NCBI GenBank assembly: GCA_902500755.1
Contig: CABVRV010000015.1
Coordinates: 1 to 55,537 of the forward strand
DNA length: 55,537 bases
Direction: 5' to 3'
Source of the DNA: an uncultured Nitrospira sp.
Lineage (GTDB): Bacteria > Nitrospirota > Nitrospiria > Nitrospirales > Nitrospiraceae
In this document: positions 37,465-45,923 of the stretch, one piece after another
Numbering within the stretch: the stretch's first letter is position 1
How the letters are laid out: every line of letters starts with the position of its first letter
Translations under genes and position numbers: made by a program
The notes under the pieces: model-generated
The model's input: only the letters and a program-made list of their open reading frames with translations
The model's database searches: none
What the model was told of the DNA's origin: nothing

Positions 37465-37784
37465 AAAATCCTTTCGGCAACATGAACAACATCCTCAAGC
37501 AAGCCCAAGCCATGCAGGAGCAGATGGCCAAGATTCAAGAACAAGCGGCGTCGAAAACCGCCACCGGCACAGCAGGCGGCGGGATCGTCACGGTCACCGC
37601 GAACGGGGCGATGCAGATTGTCGGTGTGGCGATCGATCCTGAAGTTGTGAAGAGCGGGGATGTCGATATGCTCCAAGATCTGGTGGTGGCCGCGACGAAC
37701 GAAGCACTCCGTAAAGCCAAGGAATTGATGGAAGGTGAGATGAAAGCGCTGACTGGCGGGATGAAAATCCCGGGCTTGTTCTAG
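37461..37784 (+). CDS. ybaB: YbaB/EbfC-family nucleoid-associated protein
   Basis: Small DNA-binding protein of 107 residues with the family pattern: N-terminal helix rich in Gln and Met (MNNILKQAQAMQEQMAKIQ), the strand region GIVTVTANGAMQIVGVAIDPEVV and the C-terminal helix LQDLVVAATNEALRKAKELM. Family members bind DNA as tweezer-shaped dimers. The gene sits between dnaX and recR, overlapping dnaX by 4 nt and ending 2 bases before the recR start, the usual bacterial order. Confidence 0.95.
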   Translation: MKNPFGNMNNILKQAQAMQEQMAKIQEQAASKTATGTAGGGIVTVTANGAMQIVGVAIDPEVVKSGDVDMLQDLVVAATNEALRKAKELMEGEMKALTGGMKIPGLF

Positions 37785-37786
37785 TA

Positions 37787-38389
37787 ATGGCGGTCGATCA
37801 ACAAGGCTTGTTGGCAAGACTGATCAAGGAATTGGTCCGTCTCCCTGGAATCGGTCACAAAAGTGCACAGCGCTTGGCCTTTCATCTGATGAAAGCTGAG
37901 CGGGATGACGCCTTGCGATTATCGGATGCCATCCGGGCCGTAAAGGACGGGTTGGCGTTTTGCCGACAATGTCGAAATATCGCCGAAGGGGACTTATGCG
38001 AGTTTTGTCTGGACCCCAAACGCGATCAGACGAAGATTCTCGTCGTGGAGGAACCGAGCACCCTGTATGCCGTTGAACGGGCAGGCGCCTATCGTGGCCT
38101 CTATCACGTCCTGTTGGGAGCGCTGTCCCCGCTCGACGGCGTCGGTCCCGGAGATATCAAGGCGGATGAGCTGATCGACCGCGTGAAACTCGGTGGAGTT
38201 GAAGAAGTCATTCTCGCCACGAACCCCACCATAGAAGGAGAAGCCACCGCGATTTACCTCACTCGGTTGCTCAAGCCCTTCGGCGTCCGTGTTTCGCGCA
38301 TCGCCTATGGCATTCCAGTGGGCATGGACATTGAGTATGCAGACGAAGTAACGTTGTTGAAATCGATCGAGGGTCGCCGGGATTTGTAG
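37787..38389 (+). CDS. recR: recombination mediator RecR
   Basis: RecR forms a ring that, with RecO, loads RecA at gaps in the RecFOR repair pathway. The 200-residue protein has the N-terminal helix-hairpin-helix (LVRLPGIGHKSAQRLAFHL), the four-cysteine zinc site (CRQC and CEFC), and the Toprim domain starting ILVVEEPSTLYAVERAGAY. The start is 2 bases after the ybaB stop. Length is typical. Confidence 0.97.
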   Translation: MAVDQQGLLARLIKELVRLPGIGHKSAQRLAFHLMKAERDDALRLSDAIRAVKDGLAFCRQCRNIAEGDLCEFCLDPKRDQTKILVVEEPSTLYAVERAGAYRGLYHVLLGALSPLDGVGPGDIKADELIDRVKLGGVEEVILATNPTIEGEATAIYLTRLLKPFGVRVSRIAYGIPVGMDIEYADEVTLLKSIEGRRDL

Positions 38390-38486
38390 CCTCTGGTAGC
38401 CTCTGGTTGGGATTCCAACGCTCATTGACCCCCTCTCAGCGAGGTTGTTATAGTTCCCGTATTCCTTTGGATCGAGAGCCCTGGCT

Positions 38487-38936
38487 ATGAAAACACGTCC
38501 CCCTAAAAAACGGACTTCTTCCACGAAACATCCTAGCGCAGTACCTGCCAAACGTGCTGCGACTTCTCGAAAGAGAAGCCCCAAAACTGGAAAGTACCCA
38601 GATATTCGCCGTGATCTTGAGCGCCAGCGGGAGGCCATCCTTAATGAGACTGGGGAAGTCCTCACACATCGCGGTGACATCGAGGCATTTCCCGACGTCA
38701 GCGACCAAGCGTCCGCCGAGGTCGATCAGAACTTTTCTATGCGCATTCGCGACCGCGAACGGAAGTTACTCAAGAAGATTGACGAAGCTCTGGAACGGAT
38801 GGATGCGGCCACATACGGAGTATGCGAACGATGTGATGGAGACATTCCGTACAAACGGCTCAAAGCCCGCCCCGTAACCACGCTCTGCATCGAGTGCAAA
38901 ACCCTCCAGGAACAGGAAGAACAAGCTCGAGGCTGA
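38487..38936 (+). CDS. dksA: DksA/TraR-family zinc-finger regulator
   Basis: DksA-like proteins enter the RNA polymerase secondary channel and act with ppGpp to tune transcription. The 149-residue protein has a Lys/Arg-rich N-terminal extension of about 40 residues (disordered), a coiled-coil hairpin (about 45-110, with FPDVSDQASAEVDQNFSMR), and the four-cysteine zinc finger CERCDGDIPYKRLKARP...CIEC. The coiled-coil tip has an acidic residue near DVSDQAS. The C-terminal region matches the family closely. It may be a general DksA or a variant without ppGpp response. Confidence 0.88.
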   Translation: MKTRPPKKRTSSTKHPSAVPAKRAATSRKRSPKTGKYPDIRRDLERQREAILNETGEVLTHRGDIEAFPDVSDQASAEVDQNFSMRIRDRERKLLKKIDEALERMDAATYGVCERCDGDIPYKRLKARPVTTLCIECKTLQEQEEQARG

Positions 38937-38954
38937 GTTCTTTCTTTCCCTGCA

Positions 38955-39701
38955 TCAGAAGTGCAGCGCTACGCCACCCACTAGATGAATCGTCGACATG
39001 CTATACCGTTCCCAATAGGAGTCTGTTTCATATTTAAATGTGTGCCAGCCTTGCGTCCACTTCGCCTCGCCAAAGAGGGCCAGGTACTTAATCACAAAGA
39101 ACTTGATGCCTCCCAATGCCTGAATGGAAGGGGAAGTACTGGTCTCTTCATAGCCCTGTATCGATAGGCGAGCCCGTTGAGCACCCCCTCCGATGCCGAC
39201 ATAGGGATACCATCGACCCTGCGGCATGTCTTCTGTAGCCCAGATCGGATACCGGAACAGCAAATTGAAGGCCATATTGTCGACCGCGAATTCTGGCGCC
39301 ACGTTGAATATGACGAATCCAATCGGCGTACCAGTGCTCAAGAATGTCCCAAATCCCGGGAGTACCTGGCCTGCTGGAACATCGGCGGTAAACCTGGTCC
39401 AATCGATCTCAAACCCGATTTGCGGCTGCCAGCGGTATTTCTTCGGGAGATGCCAGACGGTGAGTTTGGCACCGAATGTGCCGGAATCTTCAAAACGAAG
39501 ATTGGTTGCTTTGGCATCGACCGGTTCTACCAGCCCCGTGGAAACGTTTACTAATTGGTTGTTTTGAAATGTTGTGTCGCCATGAAACGCCCATCCGCCG
39601 TATCCACCGATGGAAAATTCCCAGTTCCGCTCCGCAGCCGCCGGTGTTGTCACAATCAATAGGCACGAAACGGCAAGGCTCCACAGCACGGCTTGACGCA
39701 T
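38955..39701 (-). CDS. outer-membrane beta-barrel protein
   Basis: A 248-residue secreted protein. ATG 39701 is preceded by a strong GAGGAGG. A signal peptide (residues 1-23, cleavage near AAAERN) is followed by alternating hydrophobic and aromatic segments typical of a small barrel (WEFSIGGYGGWAFHG, PKYRWQPQIGFEIDWTRF, RWYPYVGIGGGAQRA, YLALFGEAKWTQGWHTF) and a final phenylalanine (LVGGVALHF), the usual signal for outer-membrane insertion. The small number of strands suggests an OmpW/OmpA-like barrel, but I cannot assign a substrate. Convergent with the dksA-like gene. Confidence 0.85.
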   Translation of the reverse strand: MRQAVLWSLAVSCLLIVTTPAAAERNWEFSIGGYGGWAFHGDTTFQNNQLVNVSTGLVEPVDAKATNLRFEDSGTFGAKLTVWHLPKKYRWQPQIGFEIDWTRFTADVPAGQVLPGFGTFLSTGTPIGFVIFNVAPEFAVDNMAFNLLFRYPIWATEDMPQGRWYPYVGIGGGAQRARLSIQGYEETSTSPSIQALGGIKFFVIKYLALFGEAKWTQGWHTFKYETDSYWERYSMSTIHLVGGVALHF

Positions 39702-39821
39702 GACAATCCTCCTCAGTGACAAGCAAGACTAGCGTCACTCTATCGGAAGGATGCGAAACGTCCAGAAATTAGTCGTTTTCTGCGAAATGGAGGCGGGAGG
39801 GTATTGCGGGCGGAATAGAGT

Positions 39822-40967
39822 CTACTGTTTTAAAGCCTTGATGCGTTCCTTCACGTGCGCAATCCGGGCAGCCTCTTCAGGGATGCCTTCCACGATAGCC
39901 AGGTAGGTTTCGTATTCCGAGAGCGCACGTTTGGGGTTCGTCGCTTCAGTCGCTTCGGCAAGGTTATAGCGGGCGAGCGCATAGTTGGGTCGGAGAACGA
40001 TGGCCTTTTCAAACAGGCTCAAGCCTTCGGCTTTATCTCCAAGTTGGATCTCGATCGTACCGAGGTTGTTGAGTACCTCGGGAATATTGGGCCTGAGTGC
40101 AAGTGACCGCAGTAACTCGGCCTTCGCTTTCTCACGTTGTCCTTTCGCCTGCCACGCGACGCCAAGCTTATGATGGGCTTCCGCAAGCCACACGGTATTT
40201 GTAAATCCGCTGGCAATAGATTTTTGATACGCATCCGCGGCAATGTCGTAGTTCTTCTCACCGCAGTACGCGAGTTGAGCGGCCTGGCCACGCGCAAATT
40301 GCTGCAATGATGAGAACGGTTCCTTGTCGTCGATCCCCTGACTTTCAATGTTCTGGCCCCCTTCGCCTCCCGACGGATTGCGAAGCCGATCGAGAAACTC
40401 CCGCCGATATGGTGAAAAAAGCCGTACGTACGGGTCGATGGTAAAGGAGGCCTGGAGCAGGATTGGACGTTCCCGAAGACTGGAAACCAGATACTGAGTC
40501 GTGCTTTTTTCATCGCCAGTTTCCAGCAGTGCACTACTCTCCATGTTCGTTCCTGTTTCCAATTGAGCCACATTCAAATAGAACTCGAGGGACGGTTTCA
40601 GCCGAGAGAGCGTGTGCCGGAGCACCGAATACGGGCGAAGATCCAGCCCTCTGGGAAACGTAAAGAGCGCTCCGACCAACACTCCGTCTTCATCGAAGAA
40701 ATAGGATTCCTCGCCGTGCGACGCACTCCGCTCGGTCGGAATCGTCAGCTCCTGTCCACTTCCCCAATCGCTCGCTGTATGCGTCGAGGAAGGATGTTTG
40801 CTCAAGAAGTCGGCCTTGCTCTCACAGAGTGCCGTCGAAACCAGCAACACGAGATCGGTTTCCGAGGGAGGAAGAGGGGGCCGGACCGGGGCATCCGAAC
40901 CACAGCCTACGGCTAAGCTTAGCGCGAGCACCAAGCCGGATGATGTCAGGGTCCTTGAGATGTTCAT
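39822..40967 (-). CDS. TPR-repeat lipoprotein
   Basis: A 381-residue lipoprotein. The signal peptide ends in the lipobox LAVGC (Cys at about 22), followed by a Pro-rich stretch. The middle section (about 35-195) is not recognised. The C-terminal 160 residues contain about four tetratricopeptide repeats (for example NTVWLAEAHHKLGVAWQAKG, PEVLNNLGTIEIQLGDKAEG, YALARYNLAEATEATN), which mediate protein contacts. GAGG is placed 8 bases before the ATG. It may assist assembly of an envelope complex; no specific partner can be named. Confidence 0.82.
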   Translation of the reverse strand: MNISRTLTSSGLVLALSLAVGCGSDAPVRPPLPPSETDLVLLVSTALCESKADFLSKHPSSTHTASDWGSGQELTIPTERSASHGEESYFFDEDGVLVGALFTFPRGLDLRPYSVLRHTLSRLKPSLEFYLNVAQLETGTNMESSALLETGDEKSTTQYLVSSLRERPILLQASFTIDPYVRLFSPYRREFLDRLRNPSGGEGGQNIESQGIDDKEPFSSLQQFARGQAAQLAYCGEKNYDIAADAYQKSIASGFTNTVWLAEAHHKLGVAWQAKGQREKAKAELLRSLALRPNIPEVLNNLGTIEIQLGDKAEGLSLFEKAIVLRPNYALARYNLAEATEATNPKRALSEYETYLAIVEGIPEEAARIAHVKERIKALKQ

Positions 40968-41029
40968 GCACGAAGCCTCTGAGAGGAACCATACACGATT
41001 TGAGGGAGGCTTCGCGAAGAGGAAAATGA

Positions 41030-41060
41030 AAGGCCCGCTCTTTACAAAAGAGCGGGCCTT
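41030..41060 (-). terminator. intergenic terminator between the small lipoprotein and TPR genes
   Basis: AAGGCCCGCTCTT (41030-41042) is the perfect reverse complement of AAGAGCGGGCCTT (41048-41060) around a 5-base loop: a 13-bp GC-rich stem. On the minus strand it follows the small lipoprotein gene (stop at 41083) and is followed by a T-containing tract (TCATTTTCC), consistent with a Rho-independent terminator; the plus strand would also form it. Confidence 0.8.
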
Positions 41061-41082
41061 ATCTTACAGCAGCCTGTCTTAC

Positions 41083-41424
41083 CTACTGGCGTTGTGCGTC
41101 CAACATGCTATCTTCAGCGGTATATCCGTGAAGATAGGGAGAGGTACCACCAAGCGTATACATGGGGCGATTAATCCCGTAATCAAACGCATGGCCGATC
41201 GGGTGCAGAATGAACCCGACCCAGCGAAGCGGATGATCGCTGATGGCCGATCCGGCGGCTGGGGATGAATAGACCAAGGCGGTGCTGTCCAGAATATTAT
41301 AAATACTTGTGGGAGGCATGTATTCTCGACCATCGGACTCTGCAGTTTGTTGGCGCATGGTGCTACAACCTGTTGCCACGAGAGCCAGCATCATGATTCC
41401 GATAACCGTCCACGTTGGTTTCAT
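41083..41424 (-). CDS. small lipoprotein of unknown function
   Basis: A 113-residue lipoprotein. The signal peptide ends in the lipobox VATGC (Cys at 20). The mature part contains TSIYNILDSTALVYS and LHPIGHAFDYGINRPMYTLGG, with a conserved-looking RWVGFILHPIGHA block, but I do not recognise a family. GAGG lies upstream of the ATG. It is the last chromosomal gene before the genomic island. Confidence 0.8.
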   Translation of the reverse strand: MKPTWTVIGIMMLALVATGCSTMRQQTAESDGREYMPPTSIYNILDSTALVYSSPAAGSAISDHPLRWVGFILHPIGHAFDYGINRPMYTLGGTSPYLHGYTAEDSMLDAQRQ

Positions 41425-41597
41425 AGCATAACCTCGCTTGGTTCGAGCCTCATCATGGAATCCTCAAGATCAGACGTGACACAAAGACAATCTGAAGTGT
41501 AGCCGACGACTCCATTTCTGTCCAGAATTTGGCGATCTGGCCAGCCTAAACAATGTCAGCGTTTCTAAAGAGATAGGGGGAGGAACGGGGTGAAAGC

Positions 41598-41645
41598 AGA
41601 TGGTGGGCGATACAGGTATCGAACCTGTGGCCTCTTCCGTGTGAA
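41598..41645 (-). repeat. left attachment site repeat (tRNA-Val 3' fragment)
   Basis: 48 bases identical to 49334-49381; starts in AGATGGTGGGCGATACAGG. It carries the acceptor 3' strand, T-arm and part of the anticodon arm of tRNA-Val but no 5' half, so it cannot make a tRNA. It marks the left chromosome-island junction. Confidence 0.93.
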
Positions 41646-42083
41646 TGTAAAAAGATAGGTTTTCCAAATGGCTCGCTGTTGCTATGGTTTCCCCTTTTAT
41701 CTGAGCAATTGCGCGGAGTTCGGAGCGTTCTATTTATTCTACTGAGTTCACTGCTTTGGGTGATTTCTGATCGGTTCTGGCACAAAAGTAGCCACAGTAC
41801 AAGTACGTATATTTGCAAGCGCGGAGAAGGTTCCTGACTCCAGGTACGGAGAGAAACGGCGTTTACATTGATTCCGACAGTGCTAACTAAATGGGAAGCA
41901 AAGCCGTGTCTAAATTTGGCTGCGACTTCACCACTTGTCTACGCGACGTTGAAGGACCGGCCGTTTACAAGTCACTGGAGGAGATTTAGAGGCTGCTCGC
42001 TGAGCCGTAACATGGGCACAACCGCACGGTCATTGCCCTACCGACTGGCCGAGAGGTTCTTGACGGATATCTGATTGTCTGAC
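41646..42083. other. left end of the island, no confident gene
   Basis: About 440 bases. A 68-codon plus-strand frame at 41868-42074 ends exactly before the next gene but has no recognisable motif. TTGACG near 42059 lies too close to the next start codon to serve as a typical promoter. The segment probably contains the cassette promoter and attachment-site arms, but I cannot define them. Confidence 0.4.
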
Positions 42084-42800
42084 ATGAATACAACAACCAT
42101 GATCGTGACTCACTATTCCACTCGGCCGGACGGTCTCTCACTTCGTAGGACAAAGATTGGCCCCGAGCAAGAACTCGTCGATTGGTTTCTTAACGAAGGA
42201 TGTCTTTCCGTTCGCCCTGGTGAGCGCTTGACCATCTTTCTCGAACCTAAATTACCATCCGGGTTCCCTGATATTGTCGCAGTCACTTGGCGAGAGCGTG
42301 TTACGGCAAAATGGAGAATTGCTAGGGCCAATCTGGAACCAAGTGATCTACGCTTGATGCATTTTTTGGTTACAGTCGGACATCCCTGCGAGGATTCATA
42401 TCTCCGCAGCATCTTCCAGCGAAGTGTTAAGCGGAGCCTTGAAAAGCTAATCAATGCCGGAATGGTGCGATACGTTTCTTCATGCTGGTATCCGGAATCC
42501 TTGACCAGATCGTTCGCCTTGACGAGGATCATAGCCGTGGAAGCAAAAATAGGTGCGTGGCGCGCTGCTCTCGATCAAGCGTATCGCAACACCTGGTTCG
42601 CCCCAGAATCTTATATTCTCGTCCCAACAATCAGGTCCAATTCTGTATTACTCGCTGAAGCATCCAACCGAGGAATTGGGGTCCTGAGCCGAGATAATAT
42701 GCATTGGAACTTGAATTCCCGTCTGACCGTTTTCCCCCGCTCATACGTGTCTTGGCTTTTCAACGAGTGGGTATGGCGAGTTTCCCATCTTGAGCAATGA
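42084..42800 (+). CDS. PD-(D/E)XK-type nuclease with inserted winged-helix region
   Basis: A 238-residue protein. The catalytic pattern of PD-(D/E)XK nucleases can be read: Pro-Asp in SGFPDIVAV (P62-D63), then Glu-x-Lys in IIAVEAKIGAW (E153, K155), followed by a Gln (Q165) in AALDQAYRN. Between the two halves, residues about 85-135 resemble a winged helix (DLRLMHFLVTVGH, then RSLEKLINAGMVRYV), suggesting DNA recognition inserted in the nuclease fold. Family members cut or nick DNA. The stop overlaps the kinase start by 4 nt (ATGA). ATG 42084 is preferred; an ATG at 42099 is also possible. First gene of the three-gene cassette. Confidence 0.72.
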   Translation: MNTTTMIVTHYSTRPDGLSLRRTKIGPEQELVDWFLNEGCLSVRPGERLTIFLEPKLPSGFPDIVAVTWRERVTAKWRIARANLEPSDLRLMHFLVTVGHPCEDSYLRSIFQRSVKRSLEKLINAGMVRYVSSCWYPESLTRSFALTRIIAVEAKIGAWRAALDQAYRNTWFAPESYILVPTIRSNSVLLAEASNRGIGVLSRDNMHWNLNSRLTVFPRSYVSWLFNEWVWRVSHLEQ

Positions 42801-43648
42801 CCATAGATCCCGAGTGGTTGCGATCAACGTTTCCAGATCTTTCGGACTTTCAGCCGCTGGTGCAAGGCGGTCAGAAGTTTGTCGTGGCCGCGAAACATCC
42901 ACAAGATGGGCAAGTCGTCATCAAGATTGTCCACCCTCAGACTGATGCTGAAACCTTCCGGCGCGAAATCCTTGCTGTACAAGCGGTGAATTCGTCTCGG
43001 GTTCCTCGTATAGCTGAGGTCGGACAGGCGACAACGCATTTAGGCGTGTGCTTTTGGTTGAGGGAGGAAAGGATCGCGGGGCAAACGCTGAGGCAAGTGC
43101 TTCAAGCTGGTCCTTTAGCAGCAAAGGAAGTTATCCGGCTCGGCCTGCAGCTCATGGAGGCATTGGAGCTTGCGGAGAACGCTCATATCGTCCATCGAGA
43201 TGTGAAGCCAGATAATATCATTATCGACAGCTCAGGCGATTTCTGGCTTCTAGACTTCGGCATAGCACGACATCTGAAGCTTGACTCCGTCACCGCTACC
43301 TCTTCACCATTTGGCAAGATGACGTTGGGGTATGCTCCTCCCGAACAGTGTCGTAATCTCAAGGGTGATATCGATTCGCGTGCCGATCTATTCGCTCTGG
43401 GTGTGACGATGTACGAATGTGCCACTGGGAAGAATCCGTTCCTGAACCCACCACCTCGCGATCAAATGGAGATACTGAAGCGAATAGAACGCGATGTTTT
43501 GCCGCCATTGCTACTTCCCATCAGAGAGAAGCACAGTTTCGGAGACTTAGTCTGTGCGATGACACAAAAAGACCGTGTTCACCGACCTCGGAATATTGCG
43601 CTCGCGCTTGACTGGTTACGCGACATCGCAAAGCACGAATCAATCTGA
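42797..43648 (+). CDS. serine/threonine protein kinase (Hanks type)
   Basis: A 283-residue soluble protein kinase made of the catalytic domain alone. Visible subdomains: a degenerate glycine loop (VQGGQKFVV), the ATP lysine in VVIKIVHP (K43), the catalytic loop HRDVKPDNI (H133-R134-D135, K137, N140), DFG (153-155), the activation segment with TLGYAPPEQC and a Ser/Thr-rich stretch before it (TATSSPFGK), and DSRADLFALGVTMYE. All catalytic residues are present. No transmembrane segment or PASTA domain, unlike PknB-type kinases. Translationally coupled to the nuclease and 18 bases upstream of the 401-residue protein, which are the plausible substrates or partners. Confidence 0.9.
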   Translation: MTIDPEWLRSTFPDLSDFQPLVQGGQKFVVAAKHPQDGQVVIKIVHPQTDAETFRREILAVQAVNSSRVPRIAEVGQATTHLGVCFWLREERIAGQTLRQVLQAGPLAAKEVIRLGLQLMEALELAENAHIVHRDVKPDNIIIDSSGDFWLLDFGIARHLKLDSVTATSSPFGKMTLGYAPPEQCRNLKGDIDSRADLFALGVTMYECATGKNPFLNPPPRDQMEILKRIERDVLPPLLLPIREKHSFGDLVCAMTQKDRVHRPRNIALALDWLRDIAKHESI

Positions 43649-43666
43649 CAACCGATAGGGGATCCG

Positions 43667-44872
43667 ATGGAGCTTTTTCTTCAGTTTGGATACGGGATGA
43701 TGGAGCATTGCAGGCACCTCATTAAATCATGGGGATCCGGGACAGTGATCCTCAGTCCTCGCGATCTCGATGCTGACCAACTCAAGCGGTTTGGCAATGA
43801 CATCGTCTCTCTTCCAGGTGGGCGATGCCTCTTGGATCCCCAATTCTACCTGCCGCATGCAGACCATGAGAAACTCTGCGAGCATCAGTTTTGGCCAAAG
43901 GATTACAGAACTGATACTTTTTTGTCGGATGGAGGACTGCCAAGACTGCTCAACCACCTGAAACAACTCAATGTAGAGATCGGCTGTGCGGAAGTCATTT
44001 TGCCTGGCCTGTTCGCTGAAAAAGTTGACGACGATTGGTTGAAGATTCAAACCAAGATTGTTGAAGAATCTTCTCGCGTAGAATTCGGCAAACCACTGGT
44101 TTCAACGATCGCGTTGAGTTCTGAATCAGTCCGGGACGAGAAGCAAATTTCAGCGCTGCTCGAATGGGCTGAATCAAATTCTTTAAAGGCATACTATGTT
44201 GTTTGCGAGCATCCGGATGGACAGTATCTTGTAGAAGACCCCATTTGGGTGGCAAATGTCCTGGATCTTTGCGCTGGCCTAAAACTCCTGGGCGCTCGCG
44301 TTATGCTTGGGTACTGCACTCACCAGATGCTGATTGCGAGCGTAGCAAAGGTAACCGCCATTTGCTCGGGCACGTGGATGAATGTACGCTCTTTCCCACC
44401 AGAGAAGTTTACGGTGGATTACGATGAGGACATTAGAACAAGAGCGTTATGGTACTACGCGCCTCAAGCTCTGTCAGAGTACAAACTGCAATATCTCGAC
44501 ATTGCCAAGCGTCAGGGTATTCTTGATCTGTTGGCGCCATCTCACGAAGTGGACGGAGGTTACGTTGGCAATCTGTTTTCCGGTGCACAACCAAGTTCTG
44601 TCGGATTTAATGAACAACCGGCCTTTCGGCATTACCTCCACGCGTTACGCAAGCAAGTAGAGCATCTTCCGCTAGATGGACTTGACAACACGGTCTCGGG
44701 GTATGAGAGTACCTTGAATGATGCAGAGGATCGCCTGACTAGGCTTCACCGGGTCGGCATTAAAGGTCAGAACCGAGACTTTAAGGACATAATTGACGCA
44801 CAGCGAGCGGCCATCGGTCTGTTTTTGTCTCTCCGAGGACCAATGCTACGTCGGGTGTGGCGTTCGCTGTAG
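43667..44872 (+). CDS. unknown 401-residue protein, possible alpha/beta barrel, third gene of the cassette
   Basis: I do not recognise this family. The sequence alternates beta strands and helices (GTVILSPRDLD, EVILPGLFAEK, VSTIALSSES, AYYVVCEHPDG, GARVMLGYCTHQMLIAS, KVTAICSGTWMNVRSF), which suggests a TIM-barrel-like fold, followed by a helical C-terminal part (about 320-401). Candidate active-site stretches are LDPQFYLPH and YCTHQ. No signal peptide or membrane segment. It begins 18 bases after the kinase stop with GGGGAT as ribosome-binding site. It may be the target of the kinase, an enzyme or a sensor; the cassette context is the only clue. Confidence 0.6.
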   Translation: MELFLQFGYGMMEHCRHLIKSWGSGTVILSPRDLDADQLKRFGNDIVSLPGGRCLLDPQFYLPHADHEKLCEHQFWPKDYRTDTFLSDGGLPRLLNHLKQLNVEIGCAEVILPGLFAEKVDDDWLKIQTKIVEESSRVEFGKPLVSTIALSSESVRDEKQISALLEWAESNSLKAYYVVCEHPDGQYLVEDPIWVANVLDLCAGLKLLGARVMLGYCTHQMLIASVAKVTAICSGTWMNVRSFPPEKFTVDYDEDIRTRALWYYAPQALSEYKLQYLDIAKRQGILDLLAPSHEVDGGYVGNLFSGAQPSSVGFNEQPAFRHYLHALRKQVEHLPLDGLDNTVSGYESTLNDAEDRLTRLHRVGIKGQNRDFKDIIDAQRAAIGLFLSLRGPMLRRVWRSL

Positions 44873-44951
44873 GCAAGATCCAAACAACCAATCCGTAGCC
44901 AGGGCAACGATCGACCGCTTGTTGCTCAGTATGAACTTCGCATCACTGGAA

Positions 44952-45923
44952 TTAAGCGATTGAGTCAATGACCTTGTGGATTCGCTTCACTAGGTCTGAC
45001 TTCGATTGAACACCTCCCAATACGTAAAGGCCTTTTTGGGTACTAGGCTGTCTCCAGGCCAAGCAGTAGGGGCTCTCTTTGATTCTTTCGAAGTCCGTAA
45101 ACAAACTCTCCACCCTATTGGATGGGACAGGGTGCCGGCTGACTAGGACAACGCAGTCCTTTCGACGAAGGGGCCTATAACGCTCCGCTAGCTTTCGCGA
45201 GAAGAGGTCCATGCAAGCCCATACTGTCCATAACCCCTTTATTTCCTTCTTAAGAAAGCTCTCGGCTGACCAAATAAAAAGGGTTGTAACATGATTTGCC
45301 TTCGCCCTATACCCGAGATAATGCGAATTTTGAGTGTAATGTTTTTCGCGATCTCGGTCGGCAATGAAGCCCGATCTCTTAGCGAGATTAGTAGCTGTAT
45401 TTATCATCAGTTCAACGCGCTTTTTGGGCGAGAGCCGGTTGAAGGTAGCGGCATCCTTAGCCGCCTGTTCATCCTGCATTAGTTGAGCAAGAACTCCCTG
45501 AGAGACTGCTCGCACGCGCTGCTGAAGCCGTTTGGAAAACGACCTGTCGGCAGCATTCGTCCATGCGACGATCGGCCTCTGGCGAACATCAAAATGGACT
45601 CGAAAATTGACTAGCCCACGATCCGTCAGGTGATCAGCTCGGCATGTGTAAACGACGGGGATGCCCTTCTTCTCGCCGTAGCCAGCTTCAAAATATACCG
45701 AAGGCCGTTCGTTGGTCAGATCCGCAACCATGAGGTCGCTTTTGTCGATCTCTTTAAGAATCCGGGAATCTATGTTCTCAAGGTGATGTATCTCATCAAT
45801 ACGAAATGCGCGGATGCCAAGAACTCTCAAGGCTGGCTTTAACTGAGCAAAATACATTCGATTTGTATCAGACCGAGGTGCAATAGGCATGGCAACAAAG
45901 CAGCGAAGTTTCGTTCTGATCAT
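44952..45923 (-). CDS. nucleoside deoxyribosyltransferase/TIR-like domain protein
   Basis: A 323-residue protein. Residues 1-120 have the pattern of the nucleoside 2-deoxyribosyltransferase/TIR-like fold: RCFVAMPIAP, FRIDEIHHLENIDSRI, KSDLMVADLTNERPSVYFEAGYG and IPVVYTCRAD, with D68 and E79 at the usual active-site positions. Related domains in defence systems cleave nucleosides or NAD. The C-terminal 200 residues (helical, with LSPKKRVELMINTATNLAKR and a basic stretch) are not recognised. ATG 45923 fits the fold; TTG 46013 would add 30 non-conserved residues. No Shine-Dalgarno sequence is visible for either. Convergent with the cassette, 79 bases from its last gene. Confidence 0.65.
   Translation of the reverse strand: MIRTKLRCFVAMPIAPRSDTNRMYFAQLKPALRVLGIRAFRIDEIHHLENIDSRILKEIDKSDLMVADLTNERPSVYFEAGYGEKKGIPVVYTCRADHLTDRGLVNFRVHFDVRQRPIVAWTNAADRSFSKRLQQRVRAVSQGVLAQLMQDEQAAKDAATFNRLSPKKRVELMINTATNLAKRSGFIADRDREKHYTQNSHYLGYRAKANHVTTLFIWSAESFLKKEIKGLWTVWACMDLFSRKLAERYRPLRRKDCVVLVSRHPVPSNRVESLFTDFERIKESPYCLAWRQPSTQKGLYVLGGVQSKSDLVKRIHKVIDSIA

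Noticed and set aside
41598-41645. Left repeat read as a second functional tRNA-Val
   Set aside because: The D-arm and acceptor 5' half are missing, so the fragment cannot fold as a tRNA.
41868-42074. 68-codon frame at the left end of the island
   Set aside because: No ribosome-binding site or motif; it may be chance, although it ends just before the nuclease gene.
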